From Lachnospiraceae bacterium UBA1267 (GTDB lineage Bacteria; Bacillota; Clostridia; Lachnospirales; Lachnospiraceae), in NCBI GenBank assembly GCA_002308115.1, contig DBVJ01000085.1:4251-10396 (forward strand): a stretch of 6,146 nt of DNA, read 5' to 3'. The translations under genes were made by a program, and so were the position numbers. The notes below the pieces were generated by a model, which searched no databases, was not told the DNA's origin, and saw only the letters and a program-made list of their open reading frames with translations. Position 1 is the first letter of the stretch. The number at the start of each line of letters is the position of its first letter. Below, in pieces: positions 1-5,855 of this stretch.

Positions 1-3
1 TTC

Positions 4-12
4 TGCTATACT
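4..12 (+). promoter_or_regulatory. Extended -10 promoter of the lysR-rluA pair
   Basis: The sequence TGCTATACT has the TGn extension followed by TATACT, five of six matches to TATAAT. Transcription would start near base 19, giving a leader of about 25 bases before the ATG at 45. The -35 region lies outside the window, so only half of the promoter can be judged. An extended -10 can work with a weak -35. Confidence 0.5.
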
Positions 13-35
13 GAATGCATCTGTGAAAAGTCTCT

Positions 36-40
36 GGAGG
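36..40 (+). promoter_or_regulatory. Ribosome binding site of the LysR-type regulator
   Basis: GGAGG ends 4 bases before the ATG at 45 (the following G could extend it by one). It supports this start over the overlapping out-of-frame ATG at 23, which has no such site. Confidence 0.7.
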
Positions 41-44
41 GCTT

Positions 45-992
45 ATGAATTTTCAGAATCTGGAATACTTTCTGGTGGTGGCAGACGAGGGAAATGTGAC
101 CCGCGCCGCCGAGAAGTTGCATCTCTCACAGCAGGCGCTCTCCGTCCAGATGAAACGTCTGGAGGAGGAACTTGGCTCCGAACTCTTCCTCCGGCGCCCG
201 GCCTTCCGTCTGACCTACGCCGGGGAATGCTTCCGCGAAGAAGCGCGGAAAATGCTGAACCTGAAGCACCAGTCGGAGACCATGCTCGAAGACATCCGCG
301 GAGATATGCGCGGGCGGCTCCGCATCGGGGTCTCCTACTCCCGCGGCCGGGCGATCCTGCCCATCGTGCTGCCCGAATTCATCAAGGCCTATCCTCTGGT
401 GGACCTTTCGATCGTGGAGGACAATCCTTCCGCCTTCGAGACCATGCTGCTTCAGGGCGAACTGGACGTCATTCTGAATTTCCTGCCCTTTGAATCCCCG
501 AAGATCCGGGAGCTCCCGCTCTTTAAAGAACGCATTTTCACGGTCATTCCGAAGGCGCTTCTCAGAAGGCTCTACGGAGATCTGTCGGATAGTGTCGCCG
601 AAGAATTCCGCGAGACCGGGGACCTCCGGCTTCTCAGTGAACTGCCCTTCATTCTTCTAAGGAAGGGCGAACACATCCGGGCGGCTGCCGACCGGAAGTT
701 CTCCGCGGACGAAGTCGTCCCGGAGATCCGTATCGAGACTTCCAACACGCAGACCGCCATCGCGCTGGCTTCCCAGGGCATGGGCGCCGCGGTCGTTCAT
801 GAGATCTTCCTGCAGACCATTTCCTCTCTCAGCGCGGAACAGCGGGACAGCCTGTATATCATCCCGATCAAAGGCATGGAACCCGACACCATCGGCATCG
901 GTTTCCCCGCGGAAGGCTATATCCCCAAAGCGACCCGGGATTTCATCACGCTCTGTGAGAGACGGCTCCGCGAGTTTACGTACAAGGGGTGA
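45..992 (+). CDS. LysR-family transcriptional regulator
   Basis: A 315-residue DNA-binding regulator, close to the usual 290-320 residues of LysR-type proteins. Residues 1-60 form the winged helix-turn-helix, with the typical start MNFQNLEYFLVVADEGNVTRAAEKLHLSQQALS and the downstream RLEEELGSELFLRR. A linker helix follows at about 61-88. The effector-binding, periplasmic-binding-protein-like domain begins near RLRIGVS (residues 91-97) and runs to about 305. It includes LLQGELDVILN (135-145) and the TAIALASQGMGAAVV segment (237-251) typical of the second lobe. By family knowledge it would act as a tetramer that responds to a small molecule. The effector is not evident. The gene sits 6 bp upstream of an rluA-type gene and is probably co-transcribed with it. 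There is no divergent neighbour inside the window, and any classical divergently transcribed target would lie to the left. The nearby MATE gene is another possible target, but nothing here shows that. Confidence 0.95.
   Translation: MNFQNLEYFLVVADEGNVTRAAEKLHLSQQALSVQMKRLEEELGSELFLRRPAFRLTYAGECFREEARKMLNLKHQSETMLEDIRGDMRGRLRIGVSYSRGRAILPIVLPEFIKAYPLVDLSIVEDNPSAFETMLLQGELDVILNFLPFESPKIRELPLFKERIFTVIPKALLRRLYGDLSDSVAEEFRETGDLRLLSELPFILLRKGEHIRAAADRKFSADEVVPEIRIETSNTQTAIALASQGMGAAVVHEIFLQTISSLSAEQRDSLYIIPIKGMEPDTIGIGFPAEGYIPKATRDFITLCERRLREFTYKG
984..992 (+). promoter_or_regulatory. Ribosome binding site of the rluA-type gene, overlapping the lysR stop
   Basis: AAGGGGTGA lies 6 bases before the GTG at 999 and contains the TGA stop of the upstream regulator. 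The only nearby ATG (994) runs into a stop after three codons, so GTG at 999 is the best start. This arrangement suggests translational coupling of the two genes. Confidence 0.6.
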
Positions 993-998
993 GATGCC

Positions 999-1967
999 GT
1001 GCTGAATTACGTGACGATCCACATTTCCGAAGAGGACGAGAAGGCGGGGCGCGATATCCGCTGGTTTCTCCGAGCGCGGCTCGGGCTTTCGCGCACAAAG
1101 ATCCGTTCTCTGAAGTTTGATCCGCGCGGGATCCTTCTGGACGGCACTCCCGTGCCGAACTGGACGAGGGTGAGGATGGGGCAGGTGCTTCAGGTCCTCC
1201 TCACGGATTCCGAGAACCGCGAGAAGCACATTCTGGCAAATGCGCTTCCCTTGGATATCCTTTTCGAAGACGAGAACCTTCTCATCCTGAACAAGCCCGC
1301 CGGGCTGGTCTGCCACCCTGCAAAGGGCCATCTCATCGACACGCTTTCGAACGGTGTGCAGTATTATTTTGAGTCACAGGGGGATCTCGACAGCCGCATC
1401 CATCTCGTCGGGCGCTTGGACAAAGAGGTCTCCGGCATTGTGACGATCGCGAAAAATGCAGTCGTTTCCGAGCGTCTTCAGGCGGACCGTGAAGCCGGGA
1501 GGCTCGAAAAGCATTACACCGCGCTGGTGCGCGGCGTGATCATGGAGGATTCCTTTGAGCTTCGTACCGAGATGCGGGAAGCCGTGAACGAAGACGATTT
1601 CCGGCGGGCGGTGCCCGCGGAAGAAGTGCCGCGGAGCAAGGCTTTGGGCGCGGAGGATGGCGCATCGCCGCTCTCCTACTCCGCCCCGAAACGCTGCGTG
1701 ACGCACTGCCGTGTCCTTACGCGGAGCGATGCTTTCACGCTTCTGGATGTCTGCCCGGACACCGGGCGTCTCCACCAGATCCGCTTCTCCCTTGCGGAAG
1801 CCGGCTTTCCCATCCTTGGGGACACGCTCTACGGGCACGATCCGGACGATCCCAGGATCGGCCGTGTCATGCTGCACGCCCGGTTTCTTCGCTTCACGGA
1901 TCCATTTTCCGGGGAGGCGCGTGAGATCACCGCGGATCTCCCGGAGCGCTTCACGGCTTTGTTCTGA
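999..1967 (+). CDS. RluA-family RNA pseudouridine synthase
   Basis: A 322-residue enzyme predicted to isomerise uridine to pseudouridine in rRNA or tRNA. An S4-like RNA-binding region occupies about residues 17-70 (RWFLRARLGLSRTKIRSLKF, then ILLDGTPV). The catalytic domain begins at LFEDENLLILNKPAGLVCHP (88-107), a standard RluA motif. The catalytic aspartate is D141 in GRLDKEVSGIVTIAKN (138-153). The third family motif is TGRLHQIR (255-262), followed by PILGDTLYG. Two things are unusual. The active-site motif reads GRLDKEVSG where RluD/RluA have HRLDxxTSG. There is also an acidic, probably flexible insert at about 190-230, between KHYTALVRG and the CVTHCRVL strand. The length fits RluD-like members, but the exact subfamily and target uridine cannot be assigned, so I give no symbol. 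The start codon is GTG. It is the second gene of a lysR-rluA pair and is followed by a hairpin terminator. Confidence 0.93.
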   Translation: MLNYVTIHISEEDEKAGRDIRWFLRARLGLSRTKIRSLKFDPRGILLDGTPVPNWTRVRMGQVLQVLLTDSENREKHILANALPLDILFEDENLLILNKPAGLVCHPAKGHLIDTLSNGVQYYFESQGDLDSRIHLVGRLDKEVSGIVTIAKNAVVSERLQADREAGRLEKHYTALVRGVIMEDSFELRTEMREAVNEDDFRRAVPAEEVPRSKALGAEDGASPLSYSAPKRCVTHCRVLTRSDAFTLLDVCPDTGRLHQIRFSLAEAGFPILGDTLYGHDPDDPRIGRVMLHARFLRFTDPFSGEAREITADLPERFTALF

Positions 1968-1988
1968 TCCGCTTCCCTCGTGTAGATA

Positions 1989-2020
1989 TAAAAAGATGCG
2001 CCCCACGGCGCATCTTTTTA
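1989..2020. terminator. Bidirectional intrinsic terminator between rluA-type and MATE genes
   Basis: A perfect 14-bp stem with a 4-base loop (CCAC at 2003-2006): the left arm TAAAAAGATGCGCC (1989-2002) pairs with GGCGCATCTTTTTA (2007-2020). The A-tract on the left and T-tract on the right make it work in both directions, so it can end transcription of the forward pair and of the minus-strand MATE gene. The MATE stop codon (2018-2020) is the last three bases of the right arm, so the terminator overlaps the end of that gene. Confidence 0.9.
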
Positions 2021-3385
2021 CTGCTTCGCTTCCGCTTGTGCGGAAACGTATTTTTTATACACATAGATCAGACAGCCGAGGCACATCAGATCCTGAACGA
2101 CGGTGGAGATCGGTGTGGCAAAACCGATCAGGAAGACGGACAGGGGCTCTCTTCGGCTCATGAGCCAGGCGATCGGGATACGGATCGCGAAGGCGCCGAT
2201 GATGCCCTGGATCATGACGAAGCGCGTCAGTCCGATACCGTTGTAGAAGCCCAGGAAGCAGAACAGGAATGCTGTCAGAATGCAGTCAAATGCATAGGCT
2301 TTCAGGTAGTCCGCGCCGATGGCCTGAAGTTCCGGATCCTTGGTAAAGATCGAGCAGAGTGTCCCGCCGAAGAAGAAACTGACAAGGAACATGACGATGC
2401 CGGCGGACAGGGACAGAAGGATCGCAATCCGAAGAGACTTCACCGCGCGGCGGTAATTGCCCGCGCCGGCGTTCTGCGCCGTGAAGGCCGAAAGCGCCTG
2501 GGAAAAAGCCGACGGGACGAGCATGATGAAGGCACACACGCGGTCCGCGACGCCGACGCTTGCAGAGACCTCGAGGCCTTTGGAATTGACGATGGCCTGG
2601 ATGACCAGAAATGAGATGCTGACCAGGAAGTCCTGAAGTGCGAGCGGCGCGCCGAGTTTCGTGACCGTACGGATCACTTCGCCCACAGGTCGGATCATGC
2701 GGAGATGAAACTCGAAGGGCAGTTTCCTTCGGGAAATGATGAAGAGTGAGATCCCTACCGAGACGAGCTGTGCAAAGACCGTCGCCAGCGCAGCACCGAC
2801 CGTGCCCATTTTGAAGACCGCGACCAGAAGCAGGTCGCCGAGAATGTTGACCACCGTTGCGATGCCCACTGCGAGAAGCGGCGTCGCGGAATCGCCGATG
2901 CCGCGGAAAATGCTTCCGAACAGGGCGTAGGACATGATGACGAGGAAACCCGCGCCGCAGATCCGGACATAGGCGACCGTTCCCTCCAACGCTTCCTTCG
3001 GGGCCTGCATCACGATGGACAGCGGACGCGCGAGCGCAACCATCAGTATCGAAAGACCGATCCCGATGAAAAGAAACTCAAAGATCCCTGCGCCGATCGT
3101 CTCGCCGCTCTTCTTCCGAAGCCCCTGCCCGATCTGCTGTCCCAGATAGATCGTAAGCCCCATCGCGAAACTGTTCGCCAGATTCGTGATGGTCACCATG
3201 ATCATGGAGCCTGTCGCGACCGCGGAGACGTCCTTCGGCTCACCGAAGCGGCCGACGATCAGCATGTCCACGGCGCCATAAAGGCTCGTCAGGATCATCG
3301 CACCCAGGACCGGAAGCATGAAGCGGACAAGCGGCCCGAGGATCGGACCGGTCGTAAAATCTTTTTCCTTCATTGCTTTCGCCAT
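2018..3385 (-). CDS. MATE-family multidrug/Na+ (or H+) antiporter
   Basis: A 455-residue inner-membrane transporter of normal MATE length with about 12 hydrophobic helices. Family signatures seen are: TSLYGAVDMLIVGRFGEPKDVSAVA (33-57) of the first helices; RGIGDSATPLLAVGIATVVNILGDLLL (161-187), matching the conserved RGxGDxxTPxxxxxxxxxxNxxxD segment; FTAQNAGAGNYRRA (301-314), the start of the second half; and GIGLTRF (383-389). By family knowledge it exports cationic drugs or metabolites, driven by an ion gradient. The substrate is not predictable from sequence. The start is chosen because an AGGGAG ribosome site lies about 8 bases upstream of the ATG and a good promoter lies just beyond it. 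The gene stands alone on the minus strand, flanked by a terminator downstream and a divergent promoter region upstream. The pattern resembles the NorM/DinF/MepA-like group, but I would not choose between them. Confidence 0.95.
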   Translation of the reverse strand: MAKAMKEKDFTTGPILGPLVRFMLPVLGAMILTSLYGAVDMLIVGRFGEPKDVSAVATGSMIMVTITNLANSFAMGLTIYLGQQIGQGLRKKSGETIGAGIFEFLFIGIGLSILMVALARPLSIVMQAPKEALEGTVAYVRICGAGFLVIMSYALFGSIFRGIGDSATPLLAVGIATVVNILGDLLLVAVFKMGTVGAALATVFAQLVSVGISLFIISRRKLPFEFHLRMIRPVGEVIRTVTKLGAPLALQDFLVSISFLVIQAIVNSKGLEVSASVGVADRVCAFIMLVPSAFSQALSAFTAQNAGAGNYRRAVKSLRIAILLSLSAGIVMFLVSFFFGGTLCSIFTKDPELQAIGADYLKAYAFDCILTAFLFCFLGFYNGIGLTRFVMIQGIIGAFAIRIPIAWLMSRREPLSVFLIGFATPISTVVQDLMCLGCLIYVYKKYVSAQAEAKQ

Positions 3386-3393
3386 GGACAGAG

Positions 3394-3399
3394 CTCCCT
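3394..3399 (-). promoter_or_regulatory. Ribosome binding site of the MATE gene
   Basis: Read on the minus strand, AGGGAG lies 8 bases before the ATG whose first base is 3385. It supports that start rather than the internal ATG four codons downstream. Confidence 0.6.
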
Positions 3400-3415
3400 G
3401 TGATTGTTTGTCTTT

Positions 3416-3444
3416 ATTATAACAATTGTTTCACAGCTTTGCAA
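3416..3444 (-). promoter_or_regulatory. Sigma-A-type promoter of the MATE gene
   Basis: On the minus strand the sequence reads TTGCAA (3439-3444), a 17-base spacer, then a perfect TATAAT (3416-3421). Transcription should start near 3409, giving a leader of about 24 bases that carries the ribosome site. The -35 has four of six consensus bases. This is the best promoter in the window. Confidence 0.75.
3421..3430. promoter_or_regulatory. Palindrome AACAATTGTT in the MATE promoter spacer, possible operator
   Basis: A perfect 10-base palindrome that overlaps the first base of the -10 element and runs into the promoter spacer. A dimeric repressor bound here would block RNA polymerase, and efflux pump genes are often controlled this way by MarR or TetR proteins. 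No such regulator gene lies next to it in the window, so the assignment is positional inference only. A short AT-rich palindrome can also arise by chance. Confidence 0.3.
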
Positions 3445-3502
3445 TCGATTTCATGTCGGCCTTTTCAATCACACGCCTCATAATCACCAATATTTCGTTC
3501 CT

Positions 3503-3536
3503 CTTTTGTGAAGATTGCTTTGTTTTTTCACAAAAG
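3503..3536. repeat. 10-bp perfect inverted repeat in the divergent intergenic region
   Basis: CTTTTGTGAA (3503-3512) and TTCACAAAAG (3527-3536) are exact inverted copies separated by 14 bases. Neither side carries a GC-rich stem followed by a T-run, so it is not a convincing terminator. It lies between the MATE promoter and the candidate promoters of the forward genes, where an operator for a dimeric regulator would be expected. A partial echo, TTTCACA, occurs at 3429-3435 by the MATE promoter. Confidence 0.4.
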
Positions 3537-3562
3537 CTCTTTATCTCCTCTTCATTTTCAGT

Positions 3563-3568
3563 TACAAT
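3563..3568 (+). promoter_or_regulatory. Candidate -10 (TACAAT) for the stalk protein-mscS pair
   Basis: TACAAT matches five of six -10 bases and would place the start near 3575, about 43 bases before the ATG at 3618. Its -35 at the right distance (TTTATC near 3540) is poor. It competes with the candidate at 3579-3608. Confidence 0.3.
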
Positions 3569-3578
3569 AAAATATACA

Positions 3579-3608
3579 TTGCAAGGATCTTTTTGACAGG
3601 CATATACT
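3579..3608 (+). promoter_or_regulatory. Candidate promoter giving a nearly leaderless transcript of the stalk protein gene
   Basis: TTGCAA (3579-3584), an 18-base spacer, then TATACT (3603-3608). The -10 has five of six matches and the -35 has four of six. The predicted start near 3615 is only about 3 bases upstream of the ATG at 3618, which would make the message nearly leaderless. That agrees with the absence of any clear ribosome site before this ATG. It is a prediction only. Confidence 0.35.
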
Positions 3609-3617
3609 TTACGGACT

Positions 3618-4808
3618 ATGAGAGAGATCGATGACCGCTATCCGGAGTTTGCCGAACCAAGGGAACCGGTAAAGGGCGGAAAACATCATAAGGCGCTGAA
3701 ACTCGGCAGAAGCATGCTGCCGCTGGTCGTTGCCGCTGTCGTCGGAACAGGGGCGATCGTTTCTTCGGTCCGTGAGCCCGAGACCGGACCGACCACGGAG
3801 CCGACGATCGAGAGCACGCTCCCGACGACTGAGGAACCGACGATCCCTCCGACTTCGGAATCTACAGCTGAACCGACGACCGAATCGACAACAGAGGAGC
3901 CTACGGTCGAATCCACGACTGAAGAGCCCACCGTCGAATCGACAACCGAAGAGACCACGACCGAAGAGCCCACTACCACCACGGAAGAGCCGACGACAAC
4001 GACGGAAGCGCCCACAACGACTCCTGCCCCGACGACTACGCCTGCGCCGACGACCACGCCTGCGCCGACGACCACGGAGGCGCCCACGACGACCCCGGCG
4101 CCGACGACCACGGCTGTTCAGCACGTCGCCCCGACATTAAGCCTGAACTTCACGGAAATGAGTGACAACACCGGCTTTGGTGTCATGGTGTATCTCACGC
4201 TCAACGATCTGAAAGGCGGATCTGCGACCATCACGATGTACCGCCAGCAAAACGGCGCCTGGGTGCCGGTAGGCGGAAACAGCGGTACAAGAACGTATGA
4301 CGGCACAGGAGACGACGACGTCTTTGGCGATTACTTCTATAATGAGTCCTTGTATGATTACCAGGGCTCCGATTCGGTCATCAAACAGAACTCGAAGATC
4401 ATTGTGAACTATACTTATCCGGACGGAACCACCGGCACGCTGGAAAGCCAGGAGTTTGACCAGGCGGCCGGAAACTTTGCCCGGGCCACATCGGTCCGCA
4501 TAGCCGATTCCAACGCCACGCTCATAGCAGAGGTCTCCATCAACCTCTCCGTGGTCGATATGGCTCATCTGACTTTCGACACTTATGCGTACTATTCCGA
4601 AGCGGACGGCTATACCAACTGGACTGAACTCCCCACACCTCAGCTGGTTTCCTCCGAGGCTGCCGGAGACGGCACGCAGAGACTGGTCTATCAGGTGCAG
4701 CTCACAAATCTCGCTACAGGCATCTACTATTTCGATCTTTACGCCTACTATGACGGCGGCCGCGGACCCATCTGGAATTGCTCGGCCAGCGGCCAGGTGA
4801 GCTATTAA
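3618..4808 (+). CDS. Membrane-anchored protein with Thr/Pro/Glu-rich stalk and beta-rich extracellular region
   Basis: A 396-residue protein that I do not recognise as a named family. Residues 1-32 are charged, with a basic run (KGGKHHKALKLGR, 19-31) just before a single hydrophobic segment at about 33-51. By the positive-inside rule this predicts a type II anchor: a short cytoplasmic tail with the bulk outside. Residues 53-167 are almost only T, P, E, S and A, with repeats of ESTTEEPTV, PTTTTE[EA] and PTTTPA, and should form an extended stalk, possibly O-glycosylated. Residues about 171-396 alternate hydrophobic and polar residues and look like beta-sandwich material, perhaps two related domains (about 171-283 and 288-396). 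An acidic loop, DGTGDDDVFGD (228-238), could bind a metal. No LPXTG sorting signal and no catalytic motif is seen. The ATG at 3618 has no good ribosome site; an in-frame stop at 3594 rules out a longer start, and M33 (3714) is a poorer choice. mscS follows 32 bp downstream. Confidence 0.85.
   Translation: MREIDDRYPEFAEPREPVKGGKHHKALKLGRSMLPLVVAAVVGTGAIVSSVREPETGPTTEPTIESTLPTTEEPTIPPTSESTAEPTTESTTEEPTVESTTEEPTVESTTEETTTEEPTTTTEEPTTTTEAPTTTPAPTTTPAPTTTPAPTTTEAPTTTPAPTTTAVQHVAPTLSLNFTEMSDNTGFGVMVYLTLNDLKGGSATITMYRQQNGAWVPVGGNSGTRTYDGTGDDDVFGDYFYNESLYDYQGSDSVIKQNSKIIVNYTYPDGTTGTLESQEFDQAAGNFARATSVRIADSNATLIAEVSINLSVVDMAHLTFDTYAYYSEADGYTNWTELPTPQLVSSEAAGDGTQRLVYQVQLTNLATGIYYFDLYAYYDGGRGPIWNCSASGQVSY
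3882..4118 (+). repeat. Minisatellite-like coding repeats of the Thr/Pro/Glu stalk
   Basis: Three repeat types follow one another in frame. First come 27-base units coding ESTTEEPTV (from 3882), then 21-base units coding PTTTTEE or PTTTTEA (3969-4010), then 18-base units coding PTTTPA or PTTTEA (4011-4100, with a partial copy to about 4115). The units at 4029-4046 and 4047-4064 differ at one base, while the earlier units vary at many synonymous threonine codons. All unit lengths are multiples of three, so gain or loss of copies would change stalk length without a frameshift. This is a coding repeat and not CRISPR. Confidence 0.8.
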
Positions 4809-4821
4809 AAAGCGCTCGTTT

Positions 4822-4834
4822 CAGGAGAAGGAGG
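4822..4834 (+). promoter_or_regulatory. Ribosome binding site of the mechanosensitive channel gene
   Basis: AGGAGAAGGAGG (4823-4834) contains two overlapping Shine-Dalgarno-like cores, the nearer ending 6 bases before the ATG at 4841. It decides the start at 4841 over the in-frame ATG at 4778, which lies inside the preceding gene and would add 21 residues with no homology to channel N-termini. Confidence 0.8.
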
Positions 4835-4840
4835 CTTCAC

Positions 4841-5779
4841 ATGGAAAAGAACAAGAAAAGAAAAGTCGTCACGACCGTCATTTTCGCCGTGATCGCCATC
4901 GCGCTGATCGTATTGCTTCTCAATCCGCATTGGCTCTTTGAAGGCACAAGCGCCTCGGCCATTCAGGAACTGGAAACAGAGCACATGCTGATCAAGCGGA
5001 GCGGAAAGATCACGCTTGCGCATGTTGCGACGGCGCTTCTGGCCGTCTGCATCGTATTTCTGGCCTACCTCGCGATCCGCCTGATCCTCAAGCTGATCGG
5101 AAAAGCCAGCGACCGCGCGAAGACCGTGACCGGTTTGATCGCAGGCGTACTGAAATACGTGGCCGTGATCGCCGCGATCGTCTGGGCCTTAAGCATCCTG
5201 GGCGTCAATACGGCGGCGGTGCTGGCCGGTGTCGGGATCCTCGGACTGATCCTGGGCTTCGGCGCGCAGAGCCTCATCGAAGACATCATCACCGGTATCT
5301 TCATCATCTTTGAGGGGCAGTACAACATCGGAGATATCATTATCCTCGACGATTTCCGCGGTACGGTGCGTGACATCGGCGTCAGGACCACGGTCATCGA
5401 GGACGCCGGCGGCAACCTGAAAGTCGTCAACAACTCTGACATCCGGAACTTCCAGAACCGCTCCAAAAATCCGTCCGTTGCAATCTGCGAAGTGGCGGTC
5501 GCCTACGAGACCGACCTTCTCAAACTGAGAGAACTCCTCGAAGCAGAGCTTCCGAAAATGCTCGACAAACACCCGGATCTGTACCTTGCCGCGCCGAAGT
5601 ATCTCGGCGTGGACGCTTTGGCGGACAGCGGCGTGAATCTGAAGATTGCCGTGAGCTGCACCGAGGCAAATGTCTTCGGCGCCCGCCGTATGCTAACCCA
5701 GGACGTCCGCATGCTCTTCATGGAGAAAGGCGTCGAGATCCCCTTCCCGCAGGTCGTGGTCCACAAGGGGGAAGATTAA
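4841..5779 (+). CDS. MscS-family small-conductance mechanosensitive ion channel
   Basis: A 312-residue inner-membrane channel, close to E. coli MscS (286). By family knowledge it is a homoheptamer that opens when membrane tension rises and releases solutes during hypo-osmotic shock. Membrane segments are at about 9-27, 58-84 and 97-120, followed by the pore helix. The pore stretch VNTAAVLAGVGILGLILGFGAQSLIEDIITGIFIIFEGQYNIGD (122-165) is the MscS signature: a Gly/Ala-rich TM3a, then GAQS, then the amphipathic TM3b and the F-E-x-x-x-x-x-G-D turn. The beta domain follows (DDFRGTVRDIGVRTTVIEDAGGNLKVVNNSDI, 170-201), with the family's G-x-V-x-x-I-x-x-R-T-T and the P/N-N-S motif. The C-terminal alpha/beta domain ends at PFPQVVVH (301-308), typical of MscS. 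A basic N-terminus (KNKKRK) precedes TM1. It lies 32 bp after the stalk protein gene with no terminator between, so the two are probably one operon. Confidence 0.95.
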   Translation: MEKNKKRKVVTTVIFAVIAIALIVLLLNPHWLFEGTSASAIQELETEHMLIKRSGKITLAHVATALLAVCIVFLAYLAIRLILKLIGKASDRAKTVTGLIAGVLKYVAVIAAIVWALSILGVNTAAVLAGVGILGLILGFGAQSLIEDIITGIFIIFEGQYNIGDIIILDDFRGTVRDIGVRTTVIEDAGGNLKVVNNSDIRNFQNRSKNPSVAICEVAVAYETDLLKLRELLEAELPKMLDKHPDLYLAAPKYLGVDALADSGVNLKIAVSCTEANVFGARRMLTQDVRMLFMEKGVEIPFPQVVVHKGED

Positions 5780-5787
5780 GATTACGT

Positions 5788-5845
5788 GCAAAAAACAAAC
5801 GTCCCGAAACTCGTGCGAGCACGGTTTCCGGACGTTTGTTTTTGC
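5788..5845. terminator. Long bidirectional terminator hairpin between mscS and asnS
   Basis: The left arm AAAAACAAACGTCCCGAAAC (5791-5810) pairs with GTTTCCGGACGTTTGTTTTT (5824-5843) over 20 positions with a single C-C mismatch. The stem is capped by CGTG/CACG around a CGAG loop after one bulged base. GC at 5788-5789 and 5844-5845 adds two pairs beyond a bulged A. Outside that, AAGATTAC (5778-5785) and GTAATCTT (5849-5856) are also inverted copies, so the whole structure spans about 79 bases from the mscS stop to the asnS stop. A- and T-tracts on the two arms suit termination in both directions. Confidence 0.9.
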
Positions 5846-5855
5846 TTTGTAATCT

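Noticed and set aside
657..1331. Long minus-strand open frame of 224 codons opposite lysR and rluA
   Set aside because: It spans the junction of two well-supported forward genes, has no domain signature and no ribosome site, and is a product of GC-rich third positions.
3503..3536. Inverted repeat as a transcription terminator
   Set aside because: The stem is AT-rich with a 14-base loop, and no T-run follows on either strand. There is also no gene ending nearby, since both flanking genes start here.
3593..3598. Perfect TTGACA as a -35 element
   Set aside because: The good -10 TATACT (3603-3608) is only 4 bases away, far too close. At 18 bases there is only TATGAG (3617-3622), which overlaps the start codon and would start transcription inside the gene.
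3882..4118. Regular short repeats that could suggest a CRISPR array
   Set aside because: The repeats are 18-27 bases, directly tandem without unique spacers, and in frame within a coding sequence.
3609..4124. Minus-strand open frames over the stalk repeats: an Arg/Gly-rich one at 3609-4124 and a Val/Gly/Ser-rich one at 3686-4111
   Set aside because: They are the antisense reading of the threonine/proline codon repeats (ACG/ACC and CCG read backwards as Arg, Gly or Val). They have low-complexity composition, no ribosome site and no recognisable domain, while the forward frame continues into a sensible folded region.
4778..4840. Upstream in-frame ATG extending the mechanosensitive channel by 21 residues
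   Set aside because: It lies within the preceding gene, lacks a ribosome site, and adds an Arg-rich stretch unlike the N-termini of MscS proteins. The ATG at 4841 has a strong ribosome site.
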